Of a DNA stretch of 8,388 bases, positions 6,678 through 8,388 are shown piece by piece. Origin of the DNA: an uncultured Clostridia bacterium (GTDB taxonomy: Bacteria; Bacillota; Clostridia; Christensenellales; Borkfalkiaceae); the NCBI GenBank assembly GCA_947629875.1, contig CANRFK010000054.1, positions 1 to 8,388 of the forward strand. Reading direction: 5' to 3'. The notes under the pieces were generated by a model. It saw nothing but the letters and a program-made list of their open reading frames with translations. It was not told the origin of the DNA and made no database searches. Each line of letters starts with the position of its first letter. Within the stretch, counting starts at the first letter, position 1. Both the position numbers and the translations under genes were made by a program.

Positions 6678-6740
6678 TGTCATTTCGCCCGACGCGTAGC
6701 GGCGCACGAAGTACCAAGCGTAGCGCGTGGAGAAATCTCC
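6678..6740. repeat. Interspersed repeat of the TGTCATTTCG...GAGAAATCTC type
   Basis: TGTCATTTCG at 6678-6687 and GGAGAAATCTCC at 6729-6740 flank a GC-rich middle with GCGTAGCG motifs. These ends match, from memory, a short intergenic repeat common in many bacterial genomes, with a longer middle here. It codes for nothing recognisable. Confidence 0.55.
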
Positions 6741-6970
6741 GTTTTTCTATTCTTATATCTGCCCGGCCTTATATCTCTCTATCTCAACTCTCACATTTAT
6801 CTATTACCTATCTTGCGTCTATCTCAATCTTGAACCTTTTTCTTTTTTCTCTATTTTCTCTTTCTATCTATCTCTTTTTATTTATCTATCTCTTTTCTTT
6901 TCTCTCCTTCCTTCTCTCTTTATCTACCTTTTTTCTTTATCTATCTTTTTCTCGCTATTATCTCTATCTC
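6741..6970. repeat. G-poor pyrimidine-rich tract C
   Basis: Same compositional type as 5639-6035, with TCTATCTCAA, TTATCTATC and CTTTTTCTTTTTTC strings and very few G. It runs into the 3' end of dtd: TCAAATCTCATA at 6969-6980, which includes the dtd stop and last codons, resembles TCAAATCTCTTA at 5652-5663 just ahead of the MBL start. Confidence 0.8.
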
Positions 6971-7406
6971 AAATCTCATAAAGAATGGTCACGGGGCCGT
7001 CGTTCTCCTGTTCGATGCGCATGTCCGCGCCGAACACGCCGTACTTCACAGGCACGCCGCGCCCTTCCAAAAACCACCCCACGGCCTCATAGAGCGGCCG
7101 CGCAAGCTCGGGGCGTTCCGCCTCGGTGAAGGACGGCCGATTGCCCCGCCCGCAGTCGCCGTAGAGGGTGAACTGCGAAACGAGGAGCACCTCGCCCCCG
7201 ACGTCCATGACCGACCTGTTCATCTTGCCCGCCTCGTCCTCGAAGATACGGAGCGCGGCGAGCTTGTCCGCACATTTTTTGGCCTGTGCCGTGTTATCGC
7301 CCGCTCTTATCCCCAAATAGACGACAAGCCCGTGTCCGATCTCGGAAACGAGCTCACCGTCTACGGAAAGGCGCGCGCGGAGCACCCTCTGCGCAACAAA
7401 TTTCAT
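6969..7406 (-). CDS. dtd: D-aminoacyl-tRNA deacylase
   Basis: Cleaves D-amino acids, and mischarged Gly, from tRNA as a proofreading homodimer in the cytoplasm. The 145 residues match the family's usual length. The SQFTLYGD signature is at 77-84 and the chirality-selecting Gly-cisPro pair is at Gly137-Pro138 in NDGPVT. The N-terminal MKFVAQRV, LRIFEDEAGKMNRSV (52-66) and GVFGADM are typical. A purine-rich AAAGGA lies about ten bases before the ATG, a little far but usable. The last codons and TGA lie in pyrimidine-rich DNA continuous with the downstream tract. The often-seen relA/spoT partner is absent. Hairpin elements with matching ends sit on both sides of the gene. Confidence 0.95.
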   Translation of the reverse strand: MKFVAQRVLRARLSVDGELVSEIGHGLVVYLGIRAGDNTAQAKKCADKLAALRIFEDEAGKMNRSVMDVGGEVLLVSQFTLYGDCGRGNRPSFTEAERPELARPLYEAVGWFLEGRGVPVKYGVFGADMRIEQENDGPVTILYEI

Positions 7407-7477
7407 ATCCGATTATTCCTTTGAATTATCTTGTCCCACCTGCGCACCACTTACTGTCAAACCGCAGTCCGCCCCTT

Positions 7478-7519
7478 GCCTTCTCCTCAAAGGAGAAGGC
7501 GTCGCGGCATAGCCGCGAC
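7478..7519. repeat. Two abutting perfect hairpins (REP-like element)
   Basis: GCCTTCTCCT and its complement flank CAA (7478-7500, 10-bp stem). Immediately after comes GTCGCGGC-ATA-GCCGCGAC (7501-7519, 8-bp stem). A GGATGAGGTGTCA tail follows. Twin hairpins joined without spacer are typical of REP/MITE-like intergenic elements. They lie 72 bp upstream of dtd on the minus strand. No flanking run of T makes either a clear terminator. Confidence 0.75.
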
Positions 7520-7588
7520 GGATGAGGTGTCACAAATTACGCCCAACCTTATCTCTATCCCCCTCTCGGAAGAATAGGAGGCGGCTTT

Positions 7589-7624
7589 CCTCATACCGAC
7601 GCCCGAAGGGGGGAGTGTATCTTG
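7589..7624. repeat. CCTCATACCGA-hairpin-GTATCTTG element, copy 2
   Basis: CCTCATACCGA (7589-7599) and GTATCTTG (7617-7624) match the ends of 6575-6612 exactly, but the inner segment is a different and weaker GCCC/GGGG pairing. Confidence 0.6.
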
Positions 7625-7634
7625 CCTCCTCCTC

Positions 7635-7657
7635 GGGAGGGGGGTAGGGGGGTGGGG
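7635..7657 (+). other. G-quadruplex motif
   Basis: Four G-runs on the plus strand: GGG (7635-7637), six G (7639-7644), six G (7647-7652) and GGGG (7654-7657), joined by loops A, TA and T. This fits the G3+N1-7 rule with very short loops. It lies on the template strand about 230 bp upstream of dtd, between efp and dtd. Confidence 0.6.
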
Positions 7658-7665
7658 TGCTGTGC

Positions 7666-7785
7666 GCCGCCGAGCTACCGTACGGCGGCAGGGGGCAACC
7701 GCATTGCTGCCCTTGCTATAAATTACGTGCCTTAGGCGGAATTCACTTCCGCCGTGGGCGACCCAATTTGCCGCATACTTGCGGC
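7666..7785. repeat. Cluster of three perfect hairpins
   Basis: GCCGCCG/CGGCGGC with a 10-nt loop (7666-7689), GGCGGAA-TTCAC-TTCCGCC (7735-7753) and GCCGCA-TACT-TGCGGC (7770-7785). No gene or T-run is associated. Together with the elements around them they fill the efp-dtd gap. Confidence 0.6.
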
Positions 7786-7798
7786 TTAATGACAGGTC

Positions 7799-7858
7799 GC
7801 CCCGCGCGCACTATTTACAATCTAAGCGCGGCACGAGCGGCACAGCCGCGAAGTAGCG
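7799..7858. repeat. Interspersed repeat, copy 2
   Basis: 7799-7835 matches 4534-4570 at 34 of 37 bases, followed directly by GCGGC-ACA-GCCGC (7837-7849) and GAAGTAGCG. It lacks the 35-bp segment present in the other copy. Confidence 0.65.
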
Positions 7859-7899
7859 AATGAGAGGTTGACCCGAGAGGACGCAAACGCCTATTTCCT

Positions 7900-7962
7900 C
7901 GTTAAATTTGTTTTCGAGCATGTGCCCCTCCAAGGGGCGCAGACGAGAAAAGAAATTTAACG
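7900..7962. terminator. 63-bp inverted repeat downstream of efp, possible transcript end
   Basis: Two 30-base arms (CGTTAAATTT... at 7900-7929 and its near-complement at 7933-7962) flank a CCA loop, with 24 of 30 positions paired. The base is an A/T-rich 10-bp perfect stem and the tip a GC-rich GCCCCT/AGGGGC stem. It begins four bases after the efp stop. No T-run follows on either strand, so it is not a textbook intrinsic terminator; a 3'-end stabilising hairpin is equally possible. Confidence 0.5.
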
Positions 7963-7966
7963 AAAC

Positions 7967-8388
7967 TTATACGCGGGACATATACTCCCCTGTTCTCGTA
8001 TCGATGCGGATGGTATCGCCCTCATTGACGAACATGGGCACCTGGAACGTAGCGCCCGTCTCCACCTTGGCGGCCTTGGTGACGTTGGTGGCGGTGTTGC
8101 CCTTCACGCCGGGCTCTGCCTCGACAACTTTGAGTTCGACAAAGTTCTCGGGTTCCACGGAGAAGGCATTGCCGTACAAAAACCGCACGGTCACTGTGTC
8201 GTTCTCGCGGATATAGCGGAGGGCGTCCTCCACCTGCGAGCGGTTGAGGGGCGTCAAATTGAACTCTTCATCCATAAAGTAGTAAAACTCGCCGTCGTTG
8301 TACGAATAGGTCATCTTGCGGGTCTCCACCTGCGCCGTCTCGAGCTTGGTGGAGGGGTTGAAGGTCTCGTCGGAGAGAACCTGCCCCG
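7967..8388 (-). CDS. efp: Translation elongation factor P (5' end cut by window)
   Basis: EF-P binds between the P and E sites and relieves ribosome stalling at polyproline stretches. About 139 of the usual ~185 residues are visible. The frame stays open past position 8388, so the start and the N-terminal KOW-like domain with the tip residue that is modified in many species (near position 32-34) are missing. Visible are TFNPSTKLETAQVETRKM, the YSYNDGEFYYFMD segment, the OB domain with VKGNTATNVTKAAKVETG, and the C-terminal OB domain ending GDTIRIDTRTGEYMSRV. The GTG at 8329 is internal (Val), not the start. The longer length and C-terminal RTGEY exclude eIF5A-like proteins; YeiP would differ at these motifs. 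Confidence 0.95.
   Translation of the reverse strand, partial: GQVLSDETFNPSTKLETAQVETRKMTYSYNDGEFYYFMDEEFNLTPLNRSQVEDALRYIRENDTVTVRFLYGNAFSVEPENFVELKVVEAEPGVKGNTATNVTKAAKVETGATFQVPMFVNEGDTIRIDTRTGEYMSRV

Noticed and set aside
5641..6970. CRISPR array in the repeat-rich gap
   Set aside because: Repeats are not evenly spaced, the tandem units are over 200 bp, and there are no unique spacers of constant size or cas genes.
6599..7129. Plus-strand frame with a hydrophobic middle
   Set aside because: It combines repeat DNA, tract C and antisense of dtd; no domain or start signal.
7425..7460. TTGACA and GATAAT upstream of dtd on the minus strand
   Set aside because: Each hexamer is good alone but they are 24 bp apart, outside the usable spacing, and no better partner was found.

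Overview
This window looks like a chromosomal segment of a moderately high-GC bacterium, most likely an uncultured Clostridia-type Firmicute. The pointers are strong GGAGG-type ribosome binding sites, a near-consensus sigma-A promoter, tightly packed minus-strand operons, and intergenic gaps full of small repeats. This lineage call is inference; there is no rRNA or other marker gene here. All seven genes recognised as coding are on the minus strand, plus strand reading frames over them being shadows.

Right to left (the direction of transcription): the C-terminal three quarters of elongation factor P (7967-8388, running off the window); a 560-bp gap packed with hairpins, a G-quadruplex motif and repeats; dtd (D-aminoacyl-tRNA deacylase, 6969-7406); a 1.33-kb gap without a gene, with G-poor pyrimidine-rich DNA at both ends and a 228/212-bp tandem duplication in the middle; a PhnP-like metallo-beta-lactamase-fold hydrolase (4802-5638); a 520-bp repeat-mosaic gap; and a five-gene operon.

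The operon is patatin-like hydrolase - aroC - aroB - aroE - aroQ. It starts from a clear promoter (TTTACA, 17 bp, TACAAT) about 25 bp ahead of the patatin start codon, and every junction overlaps by 4 or 7 bp, so the genes are probably translationally coupled. aroB, aroQ, aroE and aroC supply four of the seven shikimate-pathway steps (steps 2, 3, 4 and 7). DAHP synthase, shikimate kinase and EPSP synthase are not in the window. The lipase-like first gene is the odd member.

No CRISPR array, transposase, phage gene, tRNA or rRNA was seen. The least explained material is intergenic: the strand-asymmetric pyrimidine tracts, the tandem duplication, a family of GC hairpins with ATA triloops, paired hairpin elements on either side of dtd, and a 63-bp inverted repeat just after efp. 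I see no clear new protein system; the novelty, if any, is in these non-coding elements.
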